DNA of 64,000 nt from Flavobacterium weaverense (GCF_003688495.1 NZ_REFH01000008.1:124001-188000); one strand, 5' to 3'. Positions 26,118 to 36,530 are shown, counted from the stretch's first letter. Made by a program: numbers and translations. The notes: generated from the sequence alone by a model not told the origin.

Positions 26118-27647
26118 ATGCAAGCCCACATAAATAAAGTAGAATTAAGAAATTTAAAATACGACGATTATAAAGAATTAAAAAAATCAATGGTTGAATC
26201 CTATCCAGAAATGGTAGGTTCCTACTGGAGAGAACATCAAATTGAAAAATTACTGAGCATTTTCCCAGAAGGACAATTGGTTATTTTAGTAGATGATAAA
26301 GTAGTTGGTTCCGCATTATCACTTATTGTCGACGAAAGTGTAGTTGATAAAAACCACAATTATTCAGACATTACAGGAAACTACTCGTTTTCGACTCATA
26401 ACCAAAACGGAGATGTTCTATACGGAATAGATGTTTTCATCCACCCAAACTATAGAGGACTGCGTTTAGGAAGACGTTTATATGACGCTCGAAAAGAATT
26501 ATGCGAGCAACTAAATTTGAAAGCAATTGTTTTTGCTGGTCGAATTCCTAATTATGGGCAACATGCGCAAGAGTTGACTCCTAAAGATTATATCGAAAAA
26601 GTAAAAAGAAAAGAATTGCATGATCCTGTTCTTTCATTCCAATTAAGTAATGATTTTCACGTGATTCGTGTTATGAAAAATTACCTAGAAGGCGATGCCG
26701 ATTCTAAGGAATTTGCTGTTTTACTAGAATGGAACAATATCTATTTTGACGAAAGTCCGAGGTTAATTAACCTAGAAAAAAGTGTAATCCGACTTGGATT
26801 AGTTCAATGGCAAATGCGTCAGCTTAATAATCTTGAAGCATTGTTCGAACAATGTGAATTTTTTGTCGACGTAGTATCTGGATACGGTAGTGATTTTGCA
26901 TTATTTCCAGAACTTTTTGCGGCTCCGTTAATGGCTGATTATAATCATCTATCAGAAGCAGAAGCAATTCGCGAACTTGCTAAACATTCTGATCCCATCA
27001 GGAAAAGATTCCAGGAGTTAGCAATTTCATATAATATCAATATCATTACAGGTAGTATGCCTTATCTAGAAGATGGCACGCTTTACAATGTTGGTTTCCT
27101 TTGTAAAAGAGATGGAACCTCAGAAATGTATTCTAAAATCCACGTAACTCCAAATGAAGTGCAGCACTGGGGTATGACGGGTGGTTCAACAATTAAAACG
27201 TTTGACACAGATTGTGGGAAAATAGGAATTATGATTTGTTATGACGTTGAATTTCCAGAATTATCCAGATTAATGGCCGATGAAGGAATGAATATTTTAT
27301 TTGTTCCATTCTTAACTGATACTCAAAATGCATATACGAGAGTAAAACATTGTGCACAAGCCCGCGCGATTGAAAACGAATGTTATGTTGCAATAGCAGG
27401 TTGTGTAGGTAATCTACCGAAGGTCAACAACATGGATATACAATACGCTCAATCTGCTGTGTTTACCCCTTCTGATTTTGCTTTTCCAAGTAATGGAATT
27501 AAAGCAGAAGCAACTCCAAATACAGAAATGACGCTTATTGTAGACGTAGATTTAAACTTACTTAAAGAATTGCATGAGCATGGAAGTGTTCGTATTCTTA
27601 AAGATCGTAGAACCGACTTATACGATATCAAAAAAATAAAGCCATGA
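26118..27647 (+). CDS. GNAT acyltransferase fused to a carbon-nitrogen hydrolase
   Basis: 509 residues. Residues about 5-215 are a GNAT domain (VLYGIDVFIHPNYRGLRLGRRLYDAR is the acetyl-CoA binding segment). Residues about 223-505 are a nitrilase-superfamily amidase with the full Glu-Lys-Cys triad: Glu265 (LFPELF), Lys340 (YSKIHVTP) and Cys374 (IMICYDVEFPE). The same fusion is widespread in bacteria; its substrate is not established as far as I know. The stop codon overlaps the start of the next gene by 4 bp (ATGA), so the two are translationally coupled. Confidence 0.9.
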   Translation: MQAHINKVELRNLKYDDYKELKKSMVESYPEMVGSYWREHQIEKLLSIFPEGQLVILVDDKVVGSALSLIVDESVVDKNHNYSDITGNYSFSTHNQNGDVLYGIDVFIHPNYRGLRLGRRLYDARKELCEQLNLKAIVFAGRIPNYGQHAQELTPKDYIEKVKRKELHDPVLSFQLSNDFHVIRVMKNYLEGDADSKEFAVLLEWNNIYFDESPRLINLEKSVIRLGLVQWQMRQLNNLEALFEQCEFFVDVVSGYGSDFALFPELFAAPLMADYNHLSEAEAIRELAKHSDPIRKRFQELAISYNINIITGSMPYLEDGTLYNVGFLCKRDGTSEMYSKIHVTPNEVQHWGMTGGSTIKTFDTDCGKIGIMICYDVEFPELSRLMADEGMNILFVPFLTDTQNAYTRVKHCAQARAIENECYVAIAGCVGNLPKVNNMDIQYAQSAVFTPSDFAFPSNGIKAEATPNTEMTLIVDVDLNLLKELHEHGSVRILKDRRTDLYDIKKIKP

Positions 27648-27994
27648 ACAAAGCTTGCTTAGAATGTGGAGAAAAAATTGTAGGTCGGGAAGACAAAAAG
27701 TTTTGCAGCGACGGTTGTCGCAACGCCTACAATAATAAAATAAATAAAGACAGTACTAATTTTATGCGCAACATCAACAACAAGTTGCGCAAAAATTACC
27801 GCATTCTAGGTGAACTTAATCCTGAAGGAAAATCTAAAGCAACTCGGGCAAAATTACTAAGTAAAGGATTTGACTTTGAATTCTTCACTAACGTTTTACA
27901 AACAAAAACAGGAAATACATATTATTTCCTCTACGACCAAGGATATATGGTTCTAGATAATGATTATTATATGTTAGTCAAAAAAGATATTTAG
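27644..27994 (+). CDS. Small treble-clef zinc-finger protein
   Basis: 116 residues. The N-terminus has a four-Cys zinc finger (CLECGE, then FCSDGCRNAYNNK) like the treble clef of many small flavobacterial proteins. The remainder is basic and helical (RNINNKLRKNYRILGELN), then a beta-rich end (NTYYFLYDQGYMVLDNDYYMLV). It may bind nucleic acid, by inference. It is coupled to the nitrilase gene by a 4-bp overlap and followed 18 bp later by the M28 peptidase gene. Confidence 0.8.
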   Translation: MNKACLECGEKIVGREDKKFCSDGCRNAYNNKINKDSTNFMRNINNKLRKNYRILGELNPEGKSKATRAKLLSKGFDFEFFTNVLQTKTGNTYYFLYDQGYMVLDNDYYMLVKKDI

Positions 27995-28012
27995 AACCTT
28001 AAATCTGCTGAA

Positions 28013-30409
28013 ATGAAAAAAGATTATTTCTCCATTCTTGCCATTTTATTCATCTCGATAATTCTAGGGACTACTTTCTTCACAATGATGCCACAATTCA
28101 CATCAGATGATGAAGGAATGCTAACTGACTTTTCAACTAAACGGGCACTGAATATAGTAGCGGAGATTTCAAAGCAACCTCATTACGTAGGTTCTGAAAA
28201 TCATGAAGTAGTGGCTAACTATCTCCAAAAAGAACTGAGTTCTTTAGGGCTTGAAACTTCTTTACAAGAAGGATATACGTTAAGCGATTGGGGAAACCTG
28301 GTAAAATCAAAAAATATTTTAGCTCGTATAAAAGGTTCCAATAGTTCAAAGGCACTTGTATTACTGACACATTATGATAGCGCACCACATTCCTACTCTA
28401 AAGGCGCCAGCGATGCTGGCTCCGGTGTTGCCACAATATTAGAGAGTGTTCGCGCTTTTATTCACAATAAAACACCTCACAAAAACGATATAATTATTCT
28501 TTTTACAGATGCTGAGGAACTAGGACTTAACGGAGCCTCACTCTTCGTAACGCAGCATTCATGGGCAAAAGAAGTTGGTCTTGTACTAAACTTTGAAGCG
28601 CGTGGTTCATCTGGACCAAGTTATATGTTGATGGAAACTAATAAAGGAAATGGAGGTTTAGTAAAAGAATTTGCTGCTGCAAAAGCTACTTTTCCTGTTT
28701 CAAATTCCTTGATGTATAGCATTTATAAAATGCTGCCTAACGACACTGATTTAACAGTTTTTAGAGAACAAGGAAATATTCAAGGATATAATTTTGCTTT
28801 TATTGATGATCATTATAATTATCACACTGCCCAGGATGATATTGATCATTTAAACACAAATACATTAGCGCATCAAGCATCGTACCTGATGCCGTTATTA
28901 AAGTACTTTTCAAATGCTGATTTAAATGCCACTCAATCTACAGCCGATTATGTTTATTTTACCATTCCCTACACCTTTGTTAACTATCCATTTAGTTGGG
29001 TTTTACCAATGGCGATTATCGCATTACTATTTTTTGCAGGGCTAATTTTCGTGGGAATAGCAAAACGTCTTTTATCATTTTCCGAGATTATAAAAGGCTT
29101 TATACCACTATTAATTTCCTTAGTTGCTTCAGGATGCGTAACGTTTTTTGGATGGAAACTTCTACTTATCGCTTATCCACAATACAACGATTTACTTAAC
29201 GGTTTTACCTATAATGGTCACTCCTATATTGCCGCTTTTGTTCTCTTAACTATTGCTATTTGCTTTGCGGTTTATAATCGGTTTTCAATTAAAAAACTGA
29301 CCTTAAATCATTATGTAGCTCCATTATTCTTTTGGATTTTACTGAACATAGCTCTTGCTGTTAGTTTAAAAGGTGCTGGGTTTTTAATTATTCCTGTATA
29401 TTTTGGATTATTGATTTTGGCTGTTTTCGTAATCACTCAAAGATCTAATAAAGTTTTAAATTTAATTTTAAGTATTCCTGCGCTACTTTTAATTGCTCCC
29501 TTTATTCAGATGTTTCCAATTGGTTTAGGCTTGAAAGTACTTTTTGGAAGCGCATTGCTTACTGTTTTAACCTTCGTTTTATTACTTCCAACTTTTGGGG
29601 CTTTCGCCAAAAAAGGAATATGGGCTTTATTGTTTTTACTACTTTCTATTGGATTTTTTGCTAAAGCGCATGTTGACTCCGGTTACGAATTAGGAAAAGC
29701 AAAATCAAACAGTTTATTATACATTTATAATGCAGATTCGAATAAAACCAACTGGGCGACATATGATACTAACTTAGATTCTTGGACGAAAAGCTATCTA
29801 GGTGAAAACCCAAATTCAGCAACAGATTTGAACACTATTCCATTATTTAGTAAATATAATTCTGGCTTTACTTACAGTGTTAACGCCACGAAAGTAGAAA
29901 TTGCTAAACCAACCATTGAATTTCTAGAAGATCAAATTATAGGAAATCAAAGAAATCTAAAAATTAGAATTACACCAAATAGAAAAGTAAATCGCTACGA
30001 TATTTTTGCTAACGAAAAAATGCTTATTTATAATTTTAAAGCAAATGGAGTTACATCATTAGGACAAGAATCGGCTTTATACAAGCGAAGAGGAAAGAAA
30101 CTCTTGAGTTACTATGTTGTAGAAAATGCGCCATTAGAAATGGAGTTTTCAATTGATAGTAAAACAATCTTAGATATGGAAATGTTAGAAAGTTCTTTTG
30201 ACTTAATTACCAATCCATTATTTAAAATAAAAAAGAGAGAAAACTGCATGATGCCAACACCGTTTGTGCTGACAGATGCAGTTGTGATAAGAGAGAAAAT
30301 AAAAGTAAGCCCAGTTATTATTCTTCCAAGTGTCGAAGCAACAGTTAACAAAATACCAGTTTTAAAACGCAAAACACCAATAGCCATTGATAATCTAAAA
30401 GTAGATTAA
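28013..30409 (+). CDS. M28-family zinc aminopeptidase with membrane domain
   Basis: 798 residues. An N-terminal membrane anchor (about 7-26) precedes an M28 peptidase domain with the five expected zinc ligands or catalytic residues: His120 (LLTHYDS), Asp134 (SDAGSG), Glu168/169 (FTDAEELG), Glu195 (NFEARG as aspartate equivalent) and His271 (YNYHTAQDD). Residues about 325-550 hold about eight membrane segments, then an extracytoplasmic C-terminal domain. The layout resembles eukaryotic ER metallopeptidase 1 and its bacterial relatives. It is the third gene of the nitrilase operon. Confidence 0.88.
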   Translation: MKKDYFSILAILFISIILGTTFFTMMPQFTSDDEGMLTDFSTKRALNIVAEISKQPHYVGSENHEVVANYLQKELSSLGLETSLQEGYTLSDWGNLVKSKNILARIKGSNSSKALVLLTHYDSAPHSYSKGASDAGSGVATILESVRAFIHNKTPHKNDIIILFTDAEELGLNGASLFVTQHSWAKEVGLVLNFEARGSSGPSYMLMETNKGNGGLVKEFAAAKATFPVSNSLMYSIYKMLPNDTDLTVFREQGNIQGYNFAFIDDHYNYHTAQDDIDHLNTNTLAHQASYLMPLLKYFSNADLNATQSTADYVYFTIPYTFVNYPFSWVLPMAIIALLFFAGLIFVGIAKRLLSFSEIIKGFIPLLISLVASGCVTFFGWKLLLIAYPQYNDLLNGFTYNGHSYIAAFVLLTIAICFAVYNRFSIKKLTLNHYVAPLFFWILLNIALAVSLKGAGFLIIPVYFGLLILAVFVITQRSNKVLNLILSIPALLLIAPFIQMFPIGLGLKVLFGSALLTVLTFVLLLPTFGAFAKKGIWALLFLLLSIGFFAKAHVDSGYELGKAKSNSLLYIYNADSNKTNWATYDTNLDSWTKSYLGENPNSATDLNTIPLFSKYNSGFTYSVNATKVEIAKPTIEFLEDQIIGNQRNLKIRITPNRKVNRYDIFANEKMLIYNFKANGVTSLGQESALYKRRGKKLLSYYVVENAPLEMEFSIDSKTILDMEMLESSFDLITNPLFKIKKRENCMMPTPFVLTDAVVIREKIKVSPVIILPSVEATVNKIPVLKRKTPIAIDNLKVD

Positions 30410-30529
30410 AGTAATTTTTAAAATGATTGTGTAAATACAGATTAACACAAGCATAGAAACAGCTTAATTATTCCAAGATTGAATTAGTTTGAAATTATTA
30501 TAAAAACGCACATTAGTACAATAAATAAA

Positions 30530-31372
30530 ATGACAAAAATTAGCATTCTTGGTTGCGGTTGGTTAGGTATGCCTTTGGCGGAAGCCTTACTAGATAAAGG
30601 ACTTCAAATAAATGGTTCGACGACAACCGTGGAAAAACTATCCTTGTTGCAAAGTGAAAATATTAATCCTTTTTTAATAGATATTCCTTCTATTATTGAT
30701 GAAGGTAGCCTTGAAATGATAAATTTTTCATCATCCATGAATTCATTTTTACACGGAAGTGAAACTTTAATAATTGATATTCCACCAAAATTAAGAAGTG
30801 CATCAGTGCCAGCAGATGAAAAAACATTTGTAAAAAAAATAGCTGCTTTAATTCCCTTTATAATAAAGTCAACTGTTCAAAACGTACTTTTTGTAAGCTC
30901 TACGTCTGTGTATGGAGAAAATCAAGGAACAGTGGATGAATCAACAATACCAGAACCTGAAACCGAAAGTGGAAAACAATTACTAGAATGTGAGTCGCTT
31001 TTAAAAAGTAATAGCAATTTTAAAACTACAATTTTACGATTTGGTGGTTTAATTGGTTTTGACAGACAACCTGGGAAATATTTAGCAGGAAGAGAAAACC
31101 TTGAAAATCCAGAGTCTCCCGTGAATTTAATTCATCAAAAAGATTGTATTGGTATCATTTTAAAAATAATAGAAAGTGACTACTGGAACGAAACATTTAA
31201 CGCCGTATCTCCTTTTCACCCATCTCGAGAAAGCTATTACAGTCAAAAAGCAGCCGACTTAAATTTACCGTTGCCAAAATTTGATCATAGTAAGCCATCA
31301 GTTGGAAAATTAATTGAAAACAACAAAATTATAAATCTTTTAAAATATACTTTTACGGAACCAAATTTGTAA
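30530..31372 (+). CDS. NAD(P)-dependent epimerase-like protein (SDR, YeeZ-like)
   Basis: An atypical short-chain dehydrogenase, 280 residues. Nucleotide motif ILGCGWLGMP (Gly8-x-Gly10-x-x-Gly13), then VLFVSSTSVYGENQG, where Ser and Tyr of the SDR active site are expected, and ILRFGGLIGFDRQPGKYLAG. The usual Lys of the Tyr-x3-Lys pair is not evident (YGENQ), so catalysis may differ from classical epimerases, as in other YeeZ-like proteins. It is followed by an EamA gene 1 bp after its stop, indicating one operon. Confidence 0.75.
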   Translation: MTKISILGCGWLGMPLAEALLDKGLQINGSTTTVEKLSLLQSENINPFLIDIPSIIDEGSLEMINFSSSMNSFLHGSETLIIDIPPKLRSASVPADEKTFVKKIAALIPFIIKSTVQNVLFVSSTSVYGENQGTVDESTIPEPETESGKQLLECESLLKSNSNFKTTILRFGGLIGFDRQPGKYLAGRENLENPESPVNLIHQKDCIGIILKIIESDYWNETFNAVSPFHPSRESYYSQKAADLNLPLPKFDHSKPSVGKLIENNKIINLLKYTFTEPNL

Positions 31373-31373
31373 A

Positions 31374-32315
31374 GTGAAAGCTAAAATTAAGAATGCCATT
31401 TCGACAAAAATAAATATAGTTGGACTACCCATCTTAGCTTTATGTTTTGTTAGTTTTTTTTGGGGAACTACTTGGATTGCCTCAAAGGAAGGCGTAAAAC
31501 ACATGCCCGCTTTACAGCTAGTTGCAATCCGACAATTTTTAGGAGGATTTCTTTATATTTCCTATTTTTTATTCAAAAAGGCACCTTGGCCGAAAGGCAA
31601 ACAATGGAAAACCATCATCATATTAAGCATTCTTAATTTTGTTTTAAGCAATGGATTAAGCACTTGGGGCGTCAAATATATCAGTAGCGGACTTGGAGCC
31701 ATTATTGGAGCTATTGTTCCTTTATGGATCGTTATTATCACTTTTTTTAGAGGAGAACGATTATCTCGATTATCGGTTGTAGGCTTAGTGATTAGTTTTA
31801 GTGGCGTTTGTGTTATTTTCTTCGATCATTTAAGCGATTTTTTAATTCCAAGTTTTAGATTTGGAATAATAGTTTCGATAATTTCTACTTTGACTTGGGC
31901 TTTTGGAACTTTATATACAAAGAAAAAGGCAGCAACATTTAACCCTTATTTTAGTTTAGGAATACAAATGTTTTTGTCTAGCATCATCGTTTTTGCTTAT
32001 ACGGGTGCTACTGGAATATCAGTACCTTTAAGTGAAATCCCAGCAATATCATGGTGGTCTATAGCTTATTTAGTGATTTTTGGATCGATACTTACTTTTA
32101 TTGCTTTTATTTATGCGTTACAAAATCTACCTGCAGAAATTAGCACCATCTATTCCTACATCAATCCAATCGTTGCAGTTCTTCTAGGAGCAGTAATTTT
32201 TGGTGAAACACTTAATGCAGCGATTGCTATCGGAGGAAGTGTTACCTTGTTCGGTCTTTACATGGTCAACTATTCCCTGCGGAAGTCTCGAAAGAAAATG
32301 CTATTAACCAAATAA
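31374..32315 (+). CDS. EamA/DMT-family permease (GTG start)
   Basis: 313 residues with ten hydrophobic segments in two EamA repeats. The conserved first-repeat motif is FFWGTTWIASKEGVKHMPALQL; the second repeat ends with AEISTIYSYINPIVAVLLGAVIFGE. It starts with GTG one base after the stop of the epimerase-like gene, and the S9 peptidase gene follows 10 bp after it. The substrate is unknown. Confidence 0.85.
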   Translation: MKAKIKNAISTKINIVGLPILALCFVSFFWGTTWIASKEGVKHMPALQLVAIRQFLGGFLYISYFLFKKAPWPKGKQWKTIIILSILNFVLSNGLSTWGVKYISSGLGAIIGAIVPLWIVIITFFRGERLSRLSVVGLVISFSGVCVIFFDHLSDFLIPSFRFGIIVSIISTLTWAFGTLYTKKKAATFNPYFSLGIQMFLSSIIVFAYTGATGISVPLSEIPAISWWSIAYLVIFGSILTFIAFIYALQNLPAEISTIYSYINPIVAVLLGAVIFGETLNAAIAIGGSVTLFGLYMVNYSLRKSRKKMLLTK

Positions 32316-32325
32316 ATATATTATT

Positions 32326-34275
32326 ATGAATTTTAAAAGTCTTTTAGTAGTCACTGCTACTTTTTCTACACTGTTTGTAATGAATGGTCAAACGAAATCT
32401 AGCTTTGTAGTTCCAAATGAAAATTTAATCACAGAAAATATTGCTCCTATTCCTAAAGATCTTTCTAACGATGTAAAGAAATATTCAGAATTTAGGAGCG
32501 CAACTTTGGCGGATATCAATCCGGTAACAAACGAGATTATTATCAATACAAGATTTGGTTCGACCTCTCAATTGCATCGTGTTTTAAATGGTATGGGAGC
32601 TAGAACCCAAATCACTTTTTTTGATGAACCAATAAGTGCTACTTCTTACGAACCGACAAAAGGCGAGTATTTAGTTTATGCTAAAGATATTGGCGGAAAT
32701 GAATTTAGCCAACTTTTCAAGTTAGATCTTAAAACGCAACAATCAACTCTCTTAACTGATGGCGGAAGATCTCAAAATGGCGGTATTAATTGGCGCAAAG
32801 ATGGCAAAGGATTTTATTATTCTTCAACGAAGAGAAACGGTGGTGATCGCGACGTTTATTTTATGGATCCAAACAATCCTAAAGCAGAGAAATTAATTTT
32901 GCAAGTAAAAGGTGGAGGTTGGGGAATTCAAGATATATCTGCAGACAATAAACAGTTGGTTTTAGGAGAATATGTTTCCATAAATGAATCGTATTTATGG
33001 TTGTTAGATATTGCTACAGGAAAGTTGACTGAAATTACAGATAGAAAAGTTAAAGGAGTTTCACAATCTGATGCTACTTTCTCAAATGTTCCAAATGAAA
33101 TATGGTTTGTAACGGATAAGGATAACGAATTTGAGCGATTAGCAACTATGAACTTAAAGAAAAAGAAAACAACGTACCACACCACTGCTATTCCATGGAA
33201 TGTTGAAAACTACGATTTATCTGAAGATCAAAAATCAATTGTATTTACCAGTAATGAAGCGGGATTAAATAAGATGTATCTAATGAACACGGCAACTAAA
33301 TCTTATACTGATGTAAAAGGACTTCCAGTAGGCCTAGTTAGTAATCCTCGTTTTACAAAGGATAATAAAAGTATCTTTTTTAATCAATCTACTGCGCAAA
33401 CTGCATCAGATATCTATCAACTAGAAATTAGTTCTGGAATGGTAGCACGCTGGACTGAAAGTGAATTGGGCGAAATGCAACCTTCAGAAATGTCTGTTCC
33501 TAAATTTATCGAATGGAAAAGTTTTGATGACTTAGCCGTTTCTGGTTTTTACTATCCAGCTTCGCCAAAATTTAAGGGAAAAAGACCTGTTATCATATTG
33601 ATTCACGGTGGACCGGAAGGACAATCTATGGCTTCCTTTTTAGGAGGAAATAATTTCTACACTAGCGAAATGGGAGTTTCTTTGATTTATCCTAACGTTA
33701 GAGGATCTTCTGGTTTTGGAAAAACATACTTAGCTAAAGATAATGGTTTTCTAAGAGAGGATTCTGTTAAAGATATAGGAGCTTTACTAGAATGGATTGC
33801 AAAACAACCTGAACTAGATAAAGACAAAATAATGATTATGGGCGGGAGCTATGGTGGTTATATGACATTGGCAACAGCCTTTCACTATGCTGATAAAATA
33901 AAATGTTCTGTTGATATTGTAGGTATTTCCAACTTCAATACATTCTTAAAAAACACAGAAGAATACAGACGTGATTTACGTAGAGCGGAATATGGTGATG
34001 AAAGAGATCCTAAAATGGCTGCTTTTTTTGACAAAATGGCTCCTTTGAATAACACCGATAAAATAAAGAAACCAATGTTTATCATTCAAGGTACAAATGA
34101 TCCAAGAGTGCCAGTAACTGAAGCGATGCAAATGCGTGACAAACTAAAAGCCCAAGGAAATACAGTGTGGTATCTTGAAGCTAAAGATGAAGGACACGGA
34201 TTTAAAAAGAAAGCTAACATCGATTATCAACGTTTAGCAGTGATTCGATTTATGCAGGAATACTTAGTAAAATAA
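32326..34275 (+). CDS. S9-family serine peptidase (prolyl oligopeptidase type)
   Basis: 649 residues, exported (signal peptide to about residue 21, FVMNGQ). Residues about 40-370 form a beta-propeller of WD/TolB-like blades. The C-terminal alpha/beta hydrolase has the triad Ser508 (GGSYGGY), Asp592 (GTNDPRVP) and His624 (DEGHGF), plus the oxyanion segment LIHGGPEGQ. The family cleaves dipeptides or acylated residues from short peptides. It probably helps peptide use in the periplasm with the neighbouring M28 and M13 peptidases, an inference from location. Confidence 0.92.
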   Translation: MNFKSLLVVTATFSTLFVMNGQTKSSFVVPNENLITENIAPIPKDLSNDVKKYSEFRSATLADINPVTNEIIINTRFGSTSQLHRVLNGMGARTQITFFDEPISATSYEPTKGEYLVYAKDIGGNEFSQLFKLDLKTQQSTLLTDGGRSQNGGINWRKDGKGFYYSSTKRNGGDRDVYFMDPNNPKAEKLILQVKGGGWGIQDISADNKQLVLGEYVSINESYLWLLDIATGKLTEITDRKVKGVSQSDATFSNVPNEIWFVTDKDNEFERLATMNLKKKKTTYHTTAIPWNVENYDLSEDQKSIVFTSNEAGLNKMYLMNTATKSYTDVKGLPVGLVSNPRFTKDNKSIFFNQSTAQTASDIYQLEISSGMVARWTESELGEMQPSEMSVPKFIEWKSFDDLAVSGFYYPASPKFKGKRPVIILIHGGPEGQSMASFLGGNNFYTSEMGVSLIYPNVRGSSGFGKTYLAKDNGFLREDSVKDIGALLEWIAKQPELDKDKIMIMGGSYGGYMTLATAFHYADKIKCSVDIVGISNFNTFLKNTEEYRRDLRRAEYGDERDPKMAAFFDKMAPLNNTDKIKKPMFIIQGTNDPRVPVTEAMQMRDKLKAQGNTVWYLEAKDEGHGFKKKANIDYQRLAVIRFMQEYLVK

Positions 34276-34310
34276 TTCTTGAAATAAAAACCTTTAGTTT
34301 TAAAAAATAG

Positions 34311-34340
34311 AAAACCCATTCACCTAGGCGAATGGGTTTT
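34311..34340. terminator. Bidirectional intrinsic terminator
   Basis: AAAACCCATTC / GAATGGGTTTT, an 11-bp perfect stem with an 8-nt loop (ACCTAGGC), between the S9 gene and the convergent M13 gene. Confidence 0.88.
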
Positions 34341-34373
34341 GTGTTATTATAGAAACTCTGAAATATTATAGTA

Positions 34374-36437
34374 TTACCAGATTCTAACTCTTTTTTCTGG
34401 AGCAATGTACATTCCGTCATTTGCTTTAATATCAAATGCTTTATAGAACGTATCAATATTTTGCAAAGGCACGTAAGCACGGTACATTCCTGGAGAGTGC
34501 GGATCAGTTTTTACTTGGTTTTTCAAGGCTTCATCACGCATTTTTGAACGCCAAATTGTTGACCAAGAAATAAAGAAACGTTGTTCTGGTGTATATCCAT
34601 CAATTAATCCTGGATTTCCGTTTTCTTTTAAATACAATTGTAAACCGTCATAAGCAGCATTAACACCACCTAAATCACCTATATTTTCACCAAGAGTAAA
34701 TTTACCATCAACAAAAGTTCCAGGTAAAGGCTCTAATGCGCTGTATTGAGCTGCAAGTGCGCCAGTCAATGCTGAGAATTGTTTTAAATCTTCGGCTGTC
34801 CACCAGTCTACAAGATTTCCATCAGCGTTGTATCTTGATCCTGAATCGTCAAATCCATGAGAGATTTCGTGACCAATAACACCACCTATTCCACCATAGT
34901 TTACTGCTTCATCCGCTTGGTAATTGTAAAATGGCGGTTGCAAGATAGCTGCTGGAAATACAATTTCGTTATTTGAAGGATTGTAATATGCATTCACTGT
35001 TTGCGGAGACATTCCCCACTTGTCTTTATCAACAGGTTTCTTTAAATCAGCAATGTTTTCATTAAAACGCCATTGCGCCATGTTTTTCACATTGTCAAAA
35101 TAAGTTCCACCTTCTTGTGGACTTTTAATTGTTAAAGCAGAATAGTCTTTCCACTTATCAGGATAACCAATTTTAATTCTAGATTTATGCAATTTAGCAA
35201 CAGCACTTACCTTAGTTTCAGCAGACATCCACGCTAAATTATTAATTCTATTTTCGAAAGCTAAGAATATGTTTTTAATCATTTTCTCTGCTTTAGCTTT
35301 AGCTTCAGCAGGAAACTTTTTCTCGACATATAATTTTCCTAAAGCTTCACCCATAGTTCCATTAATAGTTTGAAGTGCATTTTCATCACGCGGTCTTTGT
35401 TTAACAGCTCCTGTTAAAGTTTTACCGTAAAACTCAAAATTTGCATTTTCAATATCAGTAGACAATTGACTTGAAGATCTATTTAATAAACTCCAACGCA
35501 TGTAAGCTTTCCAATCTTCTACTTTATTTTCTTTAAAAATAGCTTCAAGAGCCGTCATGTATTTCGGTTGAGAAACAATAACAGTATCAACTTTAGCTAA
35601 TCCAATTTTTGTAAAATAAGTATCCCAATTGATAGAAGGCGTTAATTTAGTTAATTCCGCAAGTGTCATTGGATTATAAGACTTTCGACGGTCTCTGCGC
35701 TCTACTCTATCTAATCGTGGCTTAGACATTTCAGTTTCAAGAGAAAGAATTTTTTCTGCATTCATTTTAGCAACAGCTGGTTTATCACCAAGATATTGCA
35801 GCATTTTAGCAACGTGCAAAACATACTTTTCACGTTTTTCTTTTGAATCTGCATCGTCAGATACATAATAATCTCTGTCTGGTAAACCAACTCCTCCAGG
35901 ACCTAAATTAATCACGTTTCTACTACTGTTTTTAGCATCTGTTCCAACTCCAGCACCAAAGAAACCTATACCTCCAAAAGGCTCCATCTCAATAAGCAAT
36001 GCTTGTAAATCTTTGCTGCTTTTAACTGCATTAATTTTAGCTAAATAAGGTTTTAGTGGAGCAATTCCTGCTTTATTTCTGCCTACAGTATCTAAAATTG
36101 TTTTGTATAAATTGACTGCTTTACCTTGATCCGTGTTTGATTTATAACTAGGATTTTTAGTAGCATCTTTTAAAATCTCTAATGCATCCGCATCTGTTCT
36201 TTGACGCAATTCATCAAAACTTCCCCAACGCGTTCTGTCATTTGGAATCTCAGTATTATCAAGCCAAGTTCCATTCACGTAGCGAAAGAAATCATTGCTT
36301 GGTTTTACATTTTTGTCCATGTAATTCACATTAATTCCTGGTTCCTTATTTGCAGGAGCATTTTGAGCTTGGCTTACAGCAAAACCCATAATTGCAGGAA
36401 TGACAAAAAGCAGTTGCTTATTTTTCATTGTTTTCAT
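34374..36437 (-). CDS. pepO: M13-family metallopeptidase (PepO-like), copy 1
   Basis: A zinc endopeptidase of the neprilysin family, 687 residues, exported (signal peptide to about residue 25, VSQAQ). M13 N-terminal domain with FFRYVNGTWLDN; catalytic domain with NAYYNPSNNEIVFPAAIL, His523-Glu524-Ile-Ser-His527 (zinc and base), and third ligand Glu584 with Asp588 in GENIGDLGG. The terminal Trp is typical of M13. It is a close paralog of the next upstream gene, with which it is almost collinear. It has its own promoter (TAGCTTTG, 36465-36472). Confidence 0.94.
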   Translation of the reverse strand: MKTMKNKQLLFVIPAIMGFAVSQAQNAPANKEPGINVNYMDKNVKPSNDFFRYVNGTWLDNTEIPNDRTRWGSFDELRQRTDADALEILKDATKNPSYKSNTDQGKAVNLYKTILDTVGRNKAGIAPLKPYLAKINAVKSSKDLQALLIEMEPFGGIGFFGAGVGTDAKNSSRNVINLGPGGVGLPDRDYYVSDDADSKEKREKYVLHVAKMLQYLGDKPAVAKMNAEKILSLETEMSKPRLDRVERRDRRKSYNPMTLAELTKLTPSINWDTYFTKIGLAKVDTVIVSQPKYMTALEAIFKENKVEDWKAYMRWSLLNRSSSQLSTDIENANFEFYGKTLTGAVKQRPRDENALQTINGTMGEALGKLYVEKKFPAEAKAKAEKMIKNIFLAFENRINNLAWMSAETKVSAVAKLHKSRIKIGYPDKWKDYSALTIKSPQEGGTYFDNVKNMAQWRFNENIADLKKPVDKDKWGMSPQTVNAYYNPSNNEIVFPAAILQPPFYNYQADEAVNYGGIGGVIGHEISHGFDDSGSRYNADGNLVDWWTAEDLKQFSALTGALAAQYSALEPLPGTFVDGKFTLGENIGDLGGVNAAYDGLQLYLKENGNPGLIDGYTPEQRFFISWSTIWRSKMRDEALKNQVKTDPHSPGMYRAYVPLQNIDTFYKAFDIKANDGMYIAPEKRVRIW

Positions 36438-36464
36438 TTTTTGTTAGTTATTCAGTTATTCTCA

Positions 36465-36472
36465 CAAAGCTA
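36465..36472 (-). promoter_or_regulatory. -7 element for M13 copy 1
   Basis: On the minus strand TAGCTTTG, matching TAnnTTTG, 27 bp before the ATG; the gene therefore need not depend on readthrough from copy 2. Confidence 0.5.
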
Positions 36473-36530
36473 TTAATAAATTTTTTAATTATTTGTTAAA
36501 ATTTTTTCAGCAAAAATTGGTGCTAAAAAA

